This document shows, piece after piece, positions 7,733-16,605 of a stretch of DNA of 64,000 nucleotides; position 1 is the first letter of the stretch; each line of letters opens with the position of its first letter. Origin of the DNA: Nitrososphaerota archaeon (GTDB taxonomy: Archaea; Thermoproteota; Nitrososphaeria; Nitrososphaerales; Nitrosopumilaceae); the NCBI GenBank assembly GCA_028867755.1, contig JAGWFT010000002.1:208018-272017 (forward strand), given 5' to 3'. Position numbers and translations under genes: made by a program. Below the pieces are notes generated by a model. It ran no database searches, was not told the origin of the DNA, and saw only the letters and a list, made by a program, of their open reading frames with translations.

Positions 7733-8923
7733 TTATTTACCTGTCTTTACCTTAACTTTGGTGTCATTAATTATCTTTCTTTCAAGCCTGTCATCAAGCG
7801 GTATCTCAAGCAGGTCTCCCATCCTTAGGTCCTTGAGGCCTGCTGCCACCTTCTTTGCGTGTTCTTCATCTTGGTCAAGACCTAAAAGCGACATGAGATA
7901 TGCTGCACCATTCTTGCCTGCAAGCTCGCCAAATACTATTTTTCTCCTGTTGCCCACTACCTTTGGTTCAATTGGTTCGTATGCTGCGGGATTTCGAAGA
8001 ATTGCAGCCAAGTGAGTTCCTGCCTTGTGTTTGTATGCGGTTGCACCAACAACTGGCTTGGAGTCATATGGTACAATTCCTGTATATTGCTCAATTAGTC
8101 TTGAGAGGTCCATGAGCATATCAAGCCTGAAATTATTTGGAGATTTGTAAAGATAGGTAAGTGTTACAGCTGTTTCTGCAAGTGCTGGTATCCCGGTCCT
8201 TTCGCCAATACCGTCGATGGTTGTATGTATCTGGTCGGCTCCTGCATCACATCCTGCAAGTGCGTTTGCTAGTGCTAGTCCCATGTCATTGTGGCAGTGC
8301 ACGTCAAGTGGAGTCTTGATTTTCTCGCGAACTGTCTTTACAAGATTGTACATGCCGTTAGGTCTCATTATTCCAACAGTATCAGGTATGCTGATTCTGT
8401 CAACACCTGCATCTGAGATCTCTTTGCAAACCTTGAGGAGAAACTCTGGATCAGCCCTGCTTCCGTCTTCCACTGTAAATCGCATCTTAAACCCATGTGA
8501 CTTGGCATACTCGACTGTCTCGACTGCCCTTTGCAATGCCTCTTCTCTTGTAATTCTAAGCTTGTCTTTCATGTGTATGTCTGAGATTCCAAGATATGTT
8601 GCCATCCACGTGGCATCACACTCTAGTGCAATATCTACATCTTCTTTGAGGGCACGCACGTGAGCTACAATGTCTGCCTTGAGTCCTTGCTTGATTATTG
8701 TCTTGGTGGCCTCTTTGTGATCTGGCGATATTACAGGTGAAATCTCAATTTGGTCAACTCCAAAATAATCAAGCATCCATGCAATCTGGATTCTTTGTTT
8801 GTTAGAAAACGTAACCCCTGGGTGCTGCTCTCCTTCTCGCAGTGTACTATCCAAGATATGGATCTTCTTTGGTTTTTGTCCAATCTCGTTATACTTGTAT
8901 GCGTAATAATTCGGATCGTCCAT
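7733..8923 (-). CDS. lysS: homocitrate synthase (LysS-type), first step of the aminoadipate pathway
   Basis: This member of the isopropylmalate/homocitrate synthase family condenses acetyl-CoA with 2-oxoglutarate to open lysine synthesis. The TIM barrel spans about residues 15-290, with the signature DSTLREGEQHPGVTF (catalytic Arg and metal Asp), the metal-binding DVHCHNDMGLALANAL and TIDGIGERTGIPAL. The C-terminal subdomain reaches VVGATAYKHKAGTHLAAILR, as in homocitrate synthases, and the protein lacks the long LeuA allosteric domain. Homocitrate synthase is preferred over LeuA because lysW, lysX and lysK follow directly. No homoaconitase gene is in the window. Confidence 0.88.
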   Translation of the reverse strand: MDDPNYYAYKYNEIGQKPKKIHILDSTLREGEQHPGVTFSNKQRIQIAWMLDYFGVDQIEISPVISPDHKEATKTIIKQGLKADIVAHVRALKEDVDIALECDATWMATYLGISDIHMKDKLRITREEALQRAVETVEYAKSHGFKMRFTVEDGSRADPEFLLKVCKEISDAGVDRISIPDTVGIMRPNGMYNLVKTVREKIKTPLDVHCHNDMGLALANALAGCDAGADQIHTTIDGIGERTGIPALAETAVTLTYLYKSPNNFRLDMLMDLSRLIEQYTGIVPYDSKPVVGATAYKHKAGTHLAAILRNPAAYEPIEPKVVGNRRKIVFGELAGKNGAAYLMSLLGLDQDEEHAKKVAAGLKDLRMGDLLEIPLDDRLERKIINDTKVKVKTGK

Positions 8924-9039
8924 TACTGAATCAGTATCAAAATTTTGGAAATATAAACATATTCGTACAGGTTTCGGCTATTTTTGTAGCTTTTCCGACG
9001 GTTTTCGTGAAATGCAGAAAATTAAAGCCGAACTTCGTT

Positions 9040-9459
9040 TTATGATACAGTTCTTAGTATGATGACAGTGTTTGTGTCAAAAACACCGGGTACCTTGCGT
9101 AGTGCATCTATGCATGCGTTAATCTCTGTGATGTTGGGAGCTCTGATAACTGTTGCAATGTCATACTGACCTGTTATCTCGTAAACTGTATGGACTCCTT
9201 GGAGTTTTGATAGTCTTGCTGAAACCTTTGATGTGTCTGTTGAGGAATCAACAGATATCAAAATTATTGCACTAGTTGAATTACTGTCTCCAGTCTCGAT
9301 CGTAAATTTTTTTATTGTACCACCGTCGGTTAGGTTTTTTACTCTGCGCCTTACTGCAGACTCTGACAGTCCAAGCTTTTGGCCTATTTCTACAAAAGAT
9401 TGTCTTGAATCTTTTTTTAGCATCTCAATTATTGTTTCGTCTGTCTTGTCTCTAGACAT
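9040..9459 (-). CDS. lysM: Lrp/AsnC-family regulator, LysM-like
   Basis: The 139-residue protein has the classical Lrp layout: an N-terminal helix-turn-helix (about 5-60; SRQSFVEIGQKLGLSESAVR) and a C-terminal RAM effector domain (about 65-139; VHTVYEITGQYDIATVIRAP). Members bind amino acids and control their metabolism. In Sulfolobus the neighbouring LysM activates the lys genes in a lysine-dependent way, so this copy inside the same cluster is a good LysM candidate. The start ATG overlaps the lysJ stop by eight bases, so it belongs to the upstream operon. The 116 bases after it, before lysS, are a likely target site region. Confidence 0.85.
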   Translation of the reverse strand: MSRDKTDETIIEMLKKDSRQSFVEIGQKLGLSESAVRRRVKNLTDGGTIKKFTIETGDSNSTSAIILISVDSSTDTSKVSARLSKLQGVHTVYEITGQYDIATVIRAPNITEINACIDALRKVPGVFDTNTVIILRTVS

Positions 9460-10627
9460 TTCTTCTTTGTACCTCTTTTGTTAGTATTATATCTAGAGTT
9501 TCTAAAGTTTTGTTTATGTCAGACTCTGAAATGACAAGAGGAGGCAACAGTCTCAGTATGTTCTTTCCGGAATAGAGAAGAAGCAGGTTGTTTGCAATTC
9601 CGTCAAACAAGATATCTTTTACCTCAAACTTCATCTCAACTCCAATCATCAATCCCTTGCCACGAATCTCGCGAACTATCTTGTGTTTTTCTTTTAGTCT
9701 TTCCAGTCCCTCTCGGAAGAGCTTACCCATCTTGGCTGCGTTTTCGACCAGTCCATCTTCTGTCAGGGCCTGAATCGTAGCAATTCCACCAGCACATGAA
9801 AGCGGGTTACCGCCAAAAGTTGATGACTGTTCTCCCTTTCCAATACATGCAAGAATCTCTGGCTTGACCAGAGTTGCACCCATGGGCACTCCTCCTGCAA
9901 TTCCCTTTGCAAGACACATCATATCTGGTGCTGTATCCCAGTGCTGGCTTGCCCACATTTTGCCAGTCCTTCCAAGACCTGCCTGGATCTCATCGAAGAT
10001 CAAAACTGTTCCGTTCTCATTGCACAACTTTCTTACCTCTTGCAGAAAACCTTCTGGTGCCACATGGATTCCACTCTCTCCTTGAATTGGCTCTAGTATG
10101 ACAAGTGCAGTATCAGGAGTCATTGCAGACTTGAGAGCCTCGATATCACCAAATGGAGTAAAGGAGACATTGCTTAGAAGAGGCTCAAAGGCCTTGCGAT
10201 ATTTTGGATTAAATGTAAGTGAGAGTGAACCAAATGACTTGCCGTGGTAAGAGCCGTTCATTGCAATCATTCCCTTCTTTCCTGTGAACTTACGTGCAAA
10301 TTTTATTGCAGCTTCTACTGCCTCTGTGCCGCTGTTGTTTAGATATACCTGACCAAGACCAGGTAGTGAAATTTTAGCAAGTTTTTCAAGAAACTCTTCT
10401 CGGGTCTTGTTGTAAAGCGAACTGTGGACAGTGATTATTTTGTCAAGCTGTGACTTTAGTGCCTTTACTACACGCGGATTGCAGTGACCAACAAGGGCAA
10501 CACCGTATCCTCCCATGCAATCGATGTACTCTTTTCCGTTAAGGTCCCAGACATGGGCCCCAAGTCCTCGCTCTATTGTTACAGGAAATCTTTGGTAAAT
10601 ATTTCCCATGAATTGGTCTTCTGTCAT
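9452..10627 (-). CDS. lysJ: [LysW]-aminoadipate/glutamate semialdehyde aminotransferase
   Basis: This class III PLP aminotransferase (ArgD/LysJ) makes [LysW]-lysine, and probably [LysW]-ornithine, from the semialdehydes using glutamate. Motifs are VYLNNSGTEAVEAAIKFAR, VILEPIQGESGIHV, LIFDEIQAGLGRTG and MCLAKGIAGGVPMGATLV with the PLP Lys. The frame is open up to 10645, but the ATG at 10625-10627 overlaps the lysZ stop as ATGA. I take that as the start, giving 391 residues. The 3' end overlaps lysM by eight bases. With one copy of lysJ, lysZ and lysY for two ligases, these three enzymes are inferred to serve both branches. Confidence 0.92.
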   Translation of the reverse strand: MTEDQFMGNIYQRFPVTIERGLGAHVWDLNGKEYIDCMGGYGVALVGHCNPRVVKALKSQLDKIITVHSSLYNKTREEFLEKLAKISLPGLGQVYLNNSGTEAVEAAIKFARKFTGKKGMIAMNGSYHGKSFGSLSLTFNPKYRKAFEPLLSNVSFTPFGDIEALKSAMTPDTALVILEPIQGESGIHVAPEGFLQEVRKLCNENGTVLIFDEIQAGLGRTGKMWASQHWDTAPDMMCLAKGIAGGVPMGATLVKPEILACIGKGEQSSTFGGNPLSCAGGIATIQALTEDGLVENAAKMGKLFREGLERLKEKHKIVREIRGKGLMIGVEMKFEVKDILFDGIANNLLLLYSGKNILRLLPPLVISESDINKTLETLDIILTKEVQRRNV

Positions 10628-11424
10628 TTTGATATCACCGTACAATTGTCGTTAGCTATGGCTCGTGATATTGGGTTTTCCCTCTGGCCGCTTGCAACTA
10701 GTGCCTGTTTTACACCCATCTCGATTGCTTCTGTAGCAGCTAGTATTTTCTTTTCCATGCCAAATCCTATCTTTGGAAGAATTGCCTTGGCCTCGTCAAG
10801 TGATAGTTTTGTCACTAGCTTGTCATCCATCAAAAGGCCGTCCACGTTAGTGAGAAACAAAATCTTGTCTGACTGCATCTTGCCTGCTACATAGGCAGCA
10901 GCTCTGTCACCATCTACATTTAGAAAATCAAATTCTTCACTTGTGGCAATAGGTGAGATTACCGGGACGTATCCTTGGTCTAAGATTACTTTTATGAGGT
11001 CAGTGTTTATCTCGCGTATCTTCCCTGTATATCCGCCGTCAATTGCCATCTTTCTTCCTTTTTCATTGATTACAATTAGTTTCTTTTTTCTCTCTGCCTG
11101 GATTATCTTGCCATCAATACCTGAAAGACCAACTGCATTGATTCCATTTTTCTGTAGCATTCCTACAATCATCTTGTTTATCTTGCCTGACATTACCATG
11201 GTGAAAATTTCTGCAGTCTCCTTGTCAGTGTACCTACTCTTGATGCCGCCAGGTGAAACTATGAATTTTTGTTCTTTTCCAAGAGCTTCTGAGATCCTCG
11301 TTACTTCTTTTCCTCCACCATGTACCAAAATTACTTTTTCTTGCTCTGAGACTTTTTTCAAGTCTGATATGGTAGAAGGATGAAGACCGTCTACAACACT
11401 TCCTCCTATCTTGATTGTGATCAT
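10624..11424 (-). CDS. lysZ: [LysW]-aminoadipate/[LysW]-glutamate kinase
   Basis: This amino-acid kinase-family protein resembles acetylglutamate kinase (ArgB). It phosphorylates the side-chain carboxyl of carrier-bound aminoadipate or glutamate. The N-terminal IKIGGSVVDG and the glycine-rich VILVHGGGKEVT bind ATP phosphates. SPGGIKSRYTDKET, FDFLNVDGDRAAAYVAGKM and ILFLTNVDGLL are family segments further on. At 266 residues it has the usual length. It lies four bases after lysY and overlaps lysJ by ATGA. Confidence 0.93.
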   Translation of the reverse strand: MITIKIGGSVVDGLHPSTISDLKKVSEQEKVILVHGGGKEVTRISEALGKEQKFIVSPGGIKSRYTDKETAEIFTMVMSGKINKMIVGMLQKNGINAVGLSGIDGKIIQAERKKKLIVINEKGRKMAIDGGYTGKIREINTDLIKVILDQGYVPVISPIATSEEFDFLNVDGDRAAAYVAGKMQSDKILFLTNVDGLLMDDKLVTKLSLDEAKAILPKIGFGMEKKILAATEAIEMGVKQALVASGQRENPISRAIANDNCTVISK

Positions 11425-11428
11425 CTTT

Positions 11429-12481
11429 TCACACAGGAGTTAGCGGGGAATATGCAAGGCCGTCCATCTCGTTGAACCCTGACATCACGTTCATGTTTTG
11501 TATGGCTGAGCCTGCTGCACCCTTCATTAGGTTGTCTGATGCTGATAATACCACTAACCTGTTGTTGTCTTCGTCAATATCAAACCCAACATCACAAAAG
11601 TTCGAGCCTACCACGAACTTTGGATCTGGGAACTTGTAGAATCCTTTCTTGTCACGAATTAGTCTGATGAACTTTTCATTTTGATATTGTTCACGATATA
11701 TCTTCCACAAATCCATTTCTGTTACTGGCTGCGTAAGAAATGTGTGGTTTGTGCACAAGATTCCTCTTACAATGTCTACTGCATGTGGACTCATTGATAT
11801 TTTGATCTTCTTTCCAGCTGCCTGGCTTAGCTCTTGCTCTATCTCTCCTGTATGTCTGTGCTTTGCTGGCTTGTATGGTCTGACAACACCTGACCTCATT
11901 GCATGATGGGTCCCTGCCTCAGAGCCTGCTCCAGCTCCTGAAGAGCCTATCTTGGAATCTACAATAATGTGTTCAGTGTCTATGATTCCTTTCTTTACCA
12001 GTGGGTATAGCGCAAGAATTGATGTTACTGCCATGCATCCAGGGCATGATACAAGCTGTGCCTTTTTGATCTCTTCTCTGTGAAGTTCTGGAACTCCAAA
12101 TACTGATTTTGGTAGATAGTCTGGATGTGGATGCTGCCAGCCGTACCACTTGTCATAGTCTGGTGCATTGTGCAATCTATAGTCTGCACTCAAATCAATT
12201 ACTTTCATTCCCCTGTCGTACAACTCTTTTACAATATCTACCGCTGTTCCATGTGGTACAGATGTAAAGACCAAGTCGCACTTGTCTGATAACTTGTCAT
12301 AATTTAGTTCCGAAAAAGTTAGATCAGTAAATCCTTTGAGGCTTGGCTGAATTCTGGAGATATATTCTCCAACATGTTGTCTTGAAGTTACTGCTGCAAT
12401 CTCAACTTTGGGATGGCTGACAAGCAGTCTGAGTATTTCTCCTCCAACATATCCTGATGCCCCGATTACTCCTATTCTCAT
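11429..12481 (-). CDS. lysY: [LysW]-aminoadipyl/[LysW]-glutamyl phosphate reductase
   Basis: This NADPH-dependent reductase of the ArgC/LysY family turns the acyl phosphate made by LysZ into the semialdehyde. The Rossmann motif IGVIGASGYVGGEILRLL opens the protein. The catalytic Cys sits in QLVSCPGCMAVTSILALYP (about residues 143-161), and MSPHAVDIVRGILCTNHTF supplies the catalytic His region. At 350 residues it has typical length. A 59-base gap with a T-rich stretch separates it from argX upstream, so a promoter or processing point could lie there. Confidence 0.93.
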   Translation of the reverse strand: MRIGVIGASGYVGGEILRLLVSHPKVEIAAVTSRQHVGEYISRIQPSLKGFTDLTFSELNYDKLSDKCDLVFTSVPHGTAVDIVKELYDRGMKVIDLSADYRLHNAPDYDKWYGWQHPHPDYLPKSVFGVPELHREEIKKAQLVSCPGCMAVTSILALYPLVKKGIIDTEHIIVDSKIGSSGAGAGSEAGTHHAMRSGVVRPYKPAKHRHTGEIEQELSQAAGKKIKISMSPHAVDIVRGILCTNHTFLTQPVTEMDLWKIYREQYQNEKFIRLIRDKKGFYKFPDPKFVVGSNFCDVGFDIDEDNNRLVVLSASDNLMKGAAGSAIQNMNVMSGFNEMDGLAYSPLTPV

Positions 12482-12540
12482 AAGTGATCTCCTAGCATAA
12501 CATAGTATAATTTAAACTCTAAAATTTTCTAAATTTCTTT

Positions 12541-13398
12541 TTATCTAACTGCTGAGCTAACTGCATACTCAATCATCTCTTTTGGAATATTGCGTTTGGC
12601 AACCTTTGCCAATCCCTTAAACTCTACAGTATTGTTGACCTCGTGAACTACAAATCCTCTTTTTTCATCTTCCATGATGTCAATTCCAAGAATTCCTCCT
12701 CCAACTGCTTTTGATGCTTTCATGCAAATATCTTCTAGGTCCTTTGTTATCTCGCATGGCACAGGCTCTCCACCGAGCGCGATATTTGTCTTAAATCCTC
12801 CAGACGAGGTCCTGTACATCGCAGCTATGACTTGGTCTCCTACTGCGATTGCCCGGATGTCTCTTGGAGGCCTCTTTATTGCCTCTTGGAGATAAAATAT
12901 CCTGTCAAGCGGGCCATCGGTTAGCTCCCTTACTTCGATAATTGCGTCTGCTGTCTCTCTGTCCTTTAGTAGTATCACTCCCCTTCCCCAGCTTCCTATG
13001 ATTGGCTTGATAACAAGTGGGTATCCTTGTTTTTCAAGCGTCTCAACTGCCGACTCGGACGAGAACGAAAAATAGGTCTTTGGTGTGGGAACGTTGTGTT
13101 TCTTTAGGAGAAGCGATGTTAACATTTTGTTTCCGCAGTTGTTTGCAACCTCAAACTTGTTGAAGACTGGGATATCGAGAAATTCTAGACATGCTGTAAT
13201 GTGCAGACCACGAAAATAGCTGACACATCTTTCAAGTACCACATCACCAAAATCAAAATCATTTTTCTTGCTTTCAGTACTGATGTTAGTTATCTTTGCA
13301 TCGATCATCTTTGTATCATGTCCAAGCTCTATTGCTTTTTCCTCGAGCATTTTCTCTTCTAGTCTTACTCTATCAAACACGATACGGAGTTTGGGCAT
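12541..13398 (-). CDS. argX: LysW ligase ArgX (RimK-like ATP-grasp), arginine branch
   Basis: This is the second LysX-family ATP-grasp ligase in the cluster. ArgX proteins attach glutamate, instead of aminoadipate, to LysW and so open ornithine/arginine synthesis in Sulfolobus-type archaea. Visible motifs are GYPLVIKPIIGSWGRGVILL for ATP binding and VVHEVNNTVEFKGLAKV at the metal/substrate end. It follows lysW2 immediately (start ATG at 13396-13398, lysW2 stop at 13399-13401), and argG lies just upstream of that carrier. Arginine-branch assignment rests on this neighbourhood. It shares its fold and length (285 versus 282) with lysX. Confidence 0.87.
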   Translation of the reverse strand: MPKLRIVFDRVRLEEKMLEEKAIELGHDTKMIDAKITNISTESKKNDFDFGDVVLERCVSYFRGLHITACLEFLDIPVFNKFEVANNCGNKMLTSLLLKKHNVPTPKTYFSFSSESAVETLEKQGYPLVIKPIIGSWGRGVILLKDRETADAIIEVRELTDGPLDRIFYLQEAIKRPPRDIRAIAVGDQVIAAMYRTSSGGFKTNIALGGEPVPCEITKDLEDICMKASKAVGGGILGIDIMEDEKRGFVVHEVNNTVEFKGLAKVAKRNIPKEMIEYAVSSAVR

Positions 13399-13566
13399 TT
13401 ACTCTCCCCAATCTTCGCCGACTTTTTCAGCATGTTTTAGTTCGCATACTGCGCCGTTCTTTGAAGCAATCTCAAAATCTGCCCCGCAATCAGGACAAGA
13501 TATTATCTCTCCAACACTTGCGTCACCTGGAATTTTTAAATTTGCATCACATTCTGGACAATTCAT
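13399..13566 (-). CDS. lysW: amino-group carrier protein LysW, copy 2 (normal EDWGE tail)
   Basis: This 55-residue acidic protein has zinc-ribbon cysteines (CPEC at 3-6, CPDC at 24-27) and ends in VGEDWGE, the sequence on which LysW proteins are charged. The charged Glu is the last residue. It lies 11 bases downstream of argG and directly abuts argX, so it probably serves that ligase, though either ligase might use it. Compared with copy 1 at 7567, both share MxCPECDANxxxP and SCPDCGA-type spacing but differ in the middle and at the last residue. The gene is easily missed because it is so short. Confidence 0.93.
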   Translation of the reverse strand: MNCPECDANLKIPGDASVGEIISCPDCGADFEIASKNGAVCELKHAEKVGEDWGE

Positions 13567-13577
13567 TCTTTAATTTT

Positions 13578-14765
13578 TCACCCCTTTTTTAGTAATTTAT
13601 TAGCTTCTGTTGATTGCAGCCCCCACAATTCTACAAATCCTTTTGCAAGGGTCTGGTCGAAAGTGGAACCTGAACCATATGTTGCTAAGTCATGACTATA
13701 CAATGAATAATCTGATTTTCTTCCAACCACTCTAAGACTTCCTTTGAACATTTTGAGCTTTACAGTTCCGCTAACTCTTTTCTGTGACATATTGATAAAC
13801 ATATCTAAATCTGTTTTCAGAGGATCTTGCCAGAGCCCGGAATATGCGAGCCATGCCCATTCCGAGTCAACCATTGCTTTGAATTTTAATTCGTGTTTTG
13901 TAAGAACCATTTTTTCTAGATCGGTATGTGCCTCAATAAGACAGAGAGCTGCTGGCGTCTCGTATACCTCTCGAGATTTTATTCCAACCACTCTGTCCTC
14001 TATGTGATCTACTATTCCAACACCTGCCGCTCCGGCCTTTTTGTTGACGTATTGGATTAACTCCATTGGTTTTAGATTCCTGCCGTCTACTGCCACCGGT
14101 ATTCCCTGCCTGAACTTTATCTCCAAGTACTGTGGCCTGTCTGGCAAGTTTTTTGTCTTGACCCAGATGAAAGCGTCTTCTGGTGGCTCTGCAAATGCAT
14201 CTTCAAGATCACCTCCCTCTATTGCTCTTCCCCAAAGGTTTTGGTCTATGCTAAACCTCTTTGCTGCAGTATCAATCTGTATTCCATGCTTTTTTGCAAA
14301 TTTTAATTCAATATCGCGAGTAAGGTTGAGGTCCCTGATGGGGGCAATGATTGGCAAAGTAGAGCCTGATCGCATGGTGACATCAAATCGCACCTGATCA
14401 TTTCCTTTTCCAGTACAGCCATGAGCCAATGCCTCCGCGTTCTCTTTTTTTGCAATCTCTACTACCTTTTGAGCAATTAATGGTCTTGCAAGAGCCGTTG
14501 CAAGACAATATTTTTTTTGGTATAGTGCATTTGCCTTGATTGAAGGTATTATGAAATCCTCTACAAACTCGCTTCTTGCATCAACGTTGTAATGCCTTAC
14601 CACTCCAAGTTTTTTTGCCTTGGCTGTAATTTTTTTCAGATCGTCGCCCTGACCAACATCAACTGTAATAGTGACTACATCTAGTCCGTGTTTTTCTTGA
14701 AGATATTTTACGACAACAGATGTGTCAAGTCCGCCAGAGAAAGCTAAAACTGCCTTTCCTTTCAT
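13578..14765 (-). CDS. argG: argininosuccinate synthase
   Basis: The ATP-pyrophosphatase motif AVLAFSGGLDTSVVVKYL opens the protein; the enzyme joins citrulline and aspartate to argininosuccinate. Further family segments are AHGCTGKGNDQVRFDV, GRAIEGGDLEDAF and VGIVDHIEDRVVGIKSREVYE. At 395 residues it has the usual length. It is the first gene of the minus-strand lysine/arginine run, with about 240 bases of intergenic DNA upstream shared with the divergent ABC transporter genes. Ornithine carbamoyltransferase and argininosuccinate lyase are not in the window. Confidence 0.95.
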   Translation of the reverse strand: MKGKAVLAFSGGLDTSVVVKYLQEKHGLDVVTITVDVGQGDDLKKITAKAKKLGVVRHYNVDARSEFVEDFIIPSIKANALYQKKYCLATALARPLIAQKVVEIAKKENAEALAHGCTGKGNDQVRFDVTMRSGSTLPIIAPIRDLNLTRDIELKFAKKHGIQIDTAAKRFSIDQNLWGRAIEGGDLEDAFAEPPEDAFIWVKTKNLPDRPQYLEIKFRQGIPVAVDGRNLKPMELIQYVNKKAGAAGVGIVDHIEDRVVGIKSREVYETPAALCLIEAHTDLEKMVLTKHELKFKAMVDSEWAWLAYSGLWQDPLKTDLDMFINMSQKRVSGTVKLKMFKGSLRVVGRKSDYSLYSHDLATYGSGSTFDQTLAKGFVELWGLQSTEANKLLKKG

Positions 14766-14920
14766 TGAGGTTTTCTGTGATCAGATTTTAGCATTTATCT
14801 TTTATGGTATGCAATCTGATCCGTTCTGTCCTGTCAAAAAACTTGAAAAATTATTTTTTCATCAATGAGAGAAAGCAACTTAGTCCAAGCTAAAATTCGA
14901 TTACTATTTAACCGCAATAT

Positions 14921-14935
14921 TATAACGCTGTTATA
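14921..14935. promoter_or_regulatory. inverted repeat in the argG / ABC transporter divergent region
   Basis: TATAAC-GCT-GTTATA is a perfect 6-base inverted repeat. A second, weaker one (CATAT at 14958-14962 and ATATG at 14969-14973) follows. Both lie in the 242-base gap between divergent argG and the importer operon, 35-87 bases before the ATG at 15008. They could be operators or core-promoter DNA; A+T-rich DNA gives such repeats by chance fairly often. Confidence 0.35.
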
Positions 14936-15007
14936 TGAAAATTATTCCCCTTTCGGGCATATATTACGATATGTCGTACAGCAACAGTCAAAGAAGAGGG
15001 TAGTCAA

Positions 15008-15784
15008 ATGACAAAACTCCAGGCAAAAAACATTGTAAAACATTTTGATCACAACGGTAACTCAGTTCTTGCACTTGATGGAATAACTCTTGATGTGCAA
15101 GAAGGGGACTTTGTCTGCATTGTGGGACCATCAGGATGTGGCAAGTCTACATTTCTAAATATTGTTGCAGGTCTTGAAAAACCAGACTCTGGAGATGTAT
15201 TGCTTAATGGAAATTCTATCTCCACTCCAGGACCTGACAGGACGATGGTCTTTCAAGAAGGTGCGCTCTTTCCATGGCTCAAGGTTATTGATAACGTAGA
15301 GTTTGGACTCAAGATGGCAGGAATTCCAAAGGATGAACGCAGACAAATATCGCAAAGATATCTTGACATGATGCAACTAACCAAGTTTGCAGACTCGTAT
15401 ACATATCAGCTATCGACTGGAATGAAACAAAGAGTTGCAATAGCAAGAGCACTTGCTATGGATCCGGAAATTTTGTTGATGGATGAACCATTTGCAGCTC
15501 TTGACTCTCAGACAAGAGATCTCTTACTTGTAGAACTGCAACTCATATGGGAGAGGACAAAAAAGACAATCATCTTTGTAACACACAACATCTCTGAATC
15601 TGTCATACTGGGAAACCGCGTAGTAGTTTTCAAAAACAGGCCTTCTAAGATAAAAAAAGAGATAGTTATCGATTATAGAAGACCACGACTAATGGAGGAT
15701 GAGAATCTCCAGAAATATTATCATCAGATTGTAGAAGAGCTCAAGAGCGAAGTGATTGCGCAAATAAAGGATGAGAACCAATGA
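15008..15784 (+). CDS. ABC transporter ATP-binding protein, nitrate/sulfonate/taurine type
   Basis: This ATPase of the SsuB/TauB/NrtD family powers a small-anion importer. Walker A is GPSGCGKST (about residue 39), the Q-loop is in MVFQEGALFPWLKV, the signature is the variant LSTGMKQRVAIARAL (ABC transporters normally have LSGG), and Walker B is EILLMDEPFAALDS, followed by the switch His in FVTHNISES. The variant signature, STGM for SGGM, is seen in some members of this family. The gene overlaps its permease by ATGA, and the binding protein is encoded two genes later. The substrate cannot be read from the ATPase. Confidence 0.9.
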   Translation: MTKLQAKNIVKHFDHNGNSVLALDGITLDVQEGDFVCIVGPSGCGKSTFLNIVAGLEKPDSGDVLLNGNSISTPGPDRTMVFQEGALFPWLKVIDNVEFGLKMAGIPKDERRQISQRYLDMMQLTKFADSYTYQLSTGMKQRVAIARALAMDPEILLMDEPFAALDSQTRDLLLVELQLIWERTKKTIIFVTHNISESVILGNRVVVFKNRPSKIKKEIVIDYRRPRLMEDENLQKYYHQIVEELKSEVIAQIKDENQ

Positions 15785-16581
15785 ACGAGAAAGTAATCTC
15801 TGAGAAAAACTCGCAAGGCCTTCACGACGCAGCAAACGCTGCTTTACTATTGGCAATCTTTGTTGGTGTGTGGCAAGTGGTATTCATGCTTGGAATATGG
15901 CCTCAGATATCCTTGCCATCTCCTGTCATGGTTGCAGAGTCGTTTGTCAAAATAATCTCAAACTTTTCTCTACCCGAAGGAATTGGTATAACGCTGGGAA
16001 GACTTGTGTCCGCATTTGCAATCTCCATAGTTCTTGGGACACTCATAGGACTTGCAATGATCCGATTCAGGGGGTTTGGCAAGACTCTTAATTCATTTTC
16101 TGCAGGTCTGCTATCATTTCCAAGCATCGCGTGGGTTCCGTTTTCAATTCTCTTGATAGGATTCAATGAGTTTGGCATACTGTTTGTAGTAATAATGAGC
16201 TCAATCTTTTCTGTGATGATCTCAACTTATAGCAGCATCAGAAATATTCCGCCGATATACCTTGATGCTGCAAAAAACATGGGTGCAAAAGGATTTGCCC
16301 TGTTCAGATATGTTACGTTGCCTGCAGCAACCCCGTCATTGATAATTGGGTTAAGACAAGGATGGTCATTTGCATGGCATGCAATAATTGGAGCCGAAAT
16401 ACTCATGTCAATTGTAGGCCTAGGACACATACTTTCAGTTGGAAGAGAATTTTTGGATATGGGCGAGGTCATTGCCAGCATGATTACAATATTTGCAATA
16501 GGATTGATAGTTGACAGATTTTTGCTCAACAAGATAGAGGAAAAGATACGAAGAAAGTGGGGACTTGATCACCATCGCTAA
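15781..16581 (+). CDS. ABC transporter permease, SsuC/TauC-like
   Basis: This 266-residue inner-membrane permease has about six hydrophobic segments, the first being ALLLAIFVGVWQVVFMLGIW. The cytoplasmic coupling helix matches the EAA loop of this family (YLDAAKNMGAKGFALFRYV followed by LPAATPSLIIGLRQGWSFAW). Together with the ATPase upstream and the binding protein at 17713 it forms an importer of the aliphatic sulfonate/nitrate/bicarbonate class. The start ATG overlaps the ATPase stop (ATGA), which favours coupled translation. Confidence 0.9.
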   Translation: MNEKVISEKNSQGLHDAANAALLLAIFVGVWQVVFMLGIWPQISLPSPVMVAESFVKIISNFSLPEGIGITLGRLVSAFAISIVLGTLIGLAMIRFRGFGKTLNSFSAGLLSFPSIAWVPFSILLIGFNEFGILFVVIMSSIFSVMISTYSSIRNIPPIYLDAAKNMGAKGFALFRYVTLPAATPSLIIGLRQGWSFAWHAIIGAEILMSIVGLGHILSVGREFLDMGEVIASMITIFAIGLIVDRFLLNKIEEKIRRKWGLDHHR

Positions 16582-16605
16582 ATGAAAAGATCTGTGTGAA
16601 CTAAG

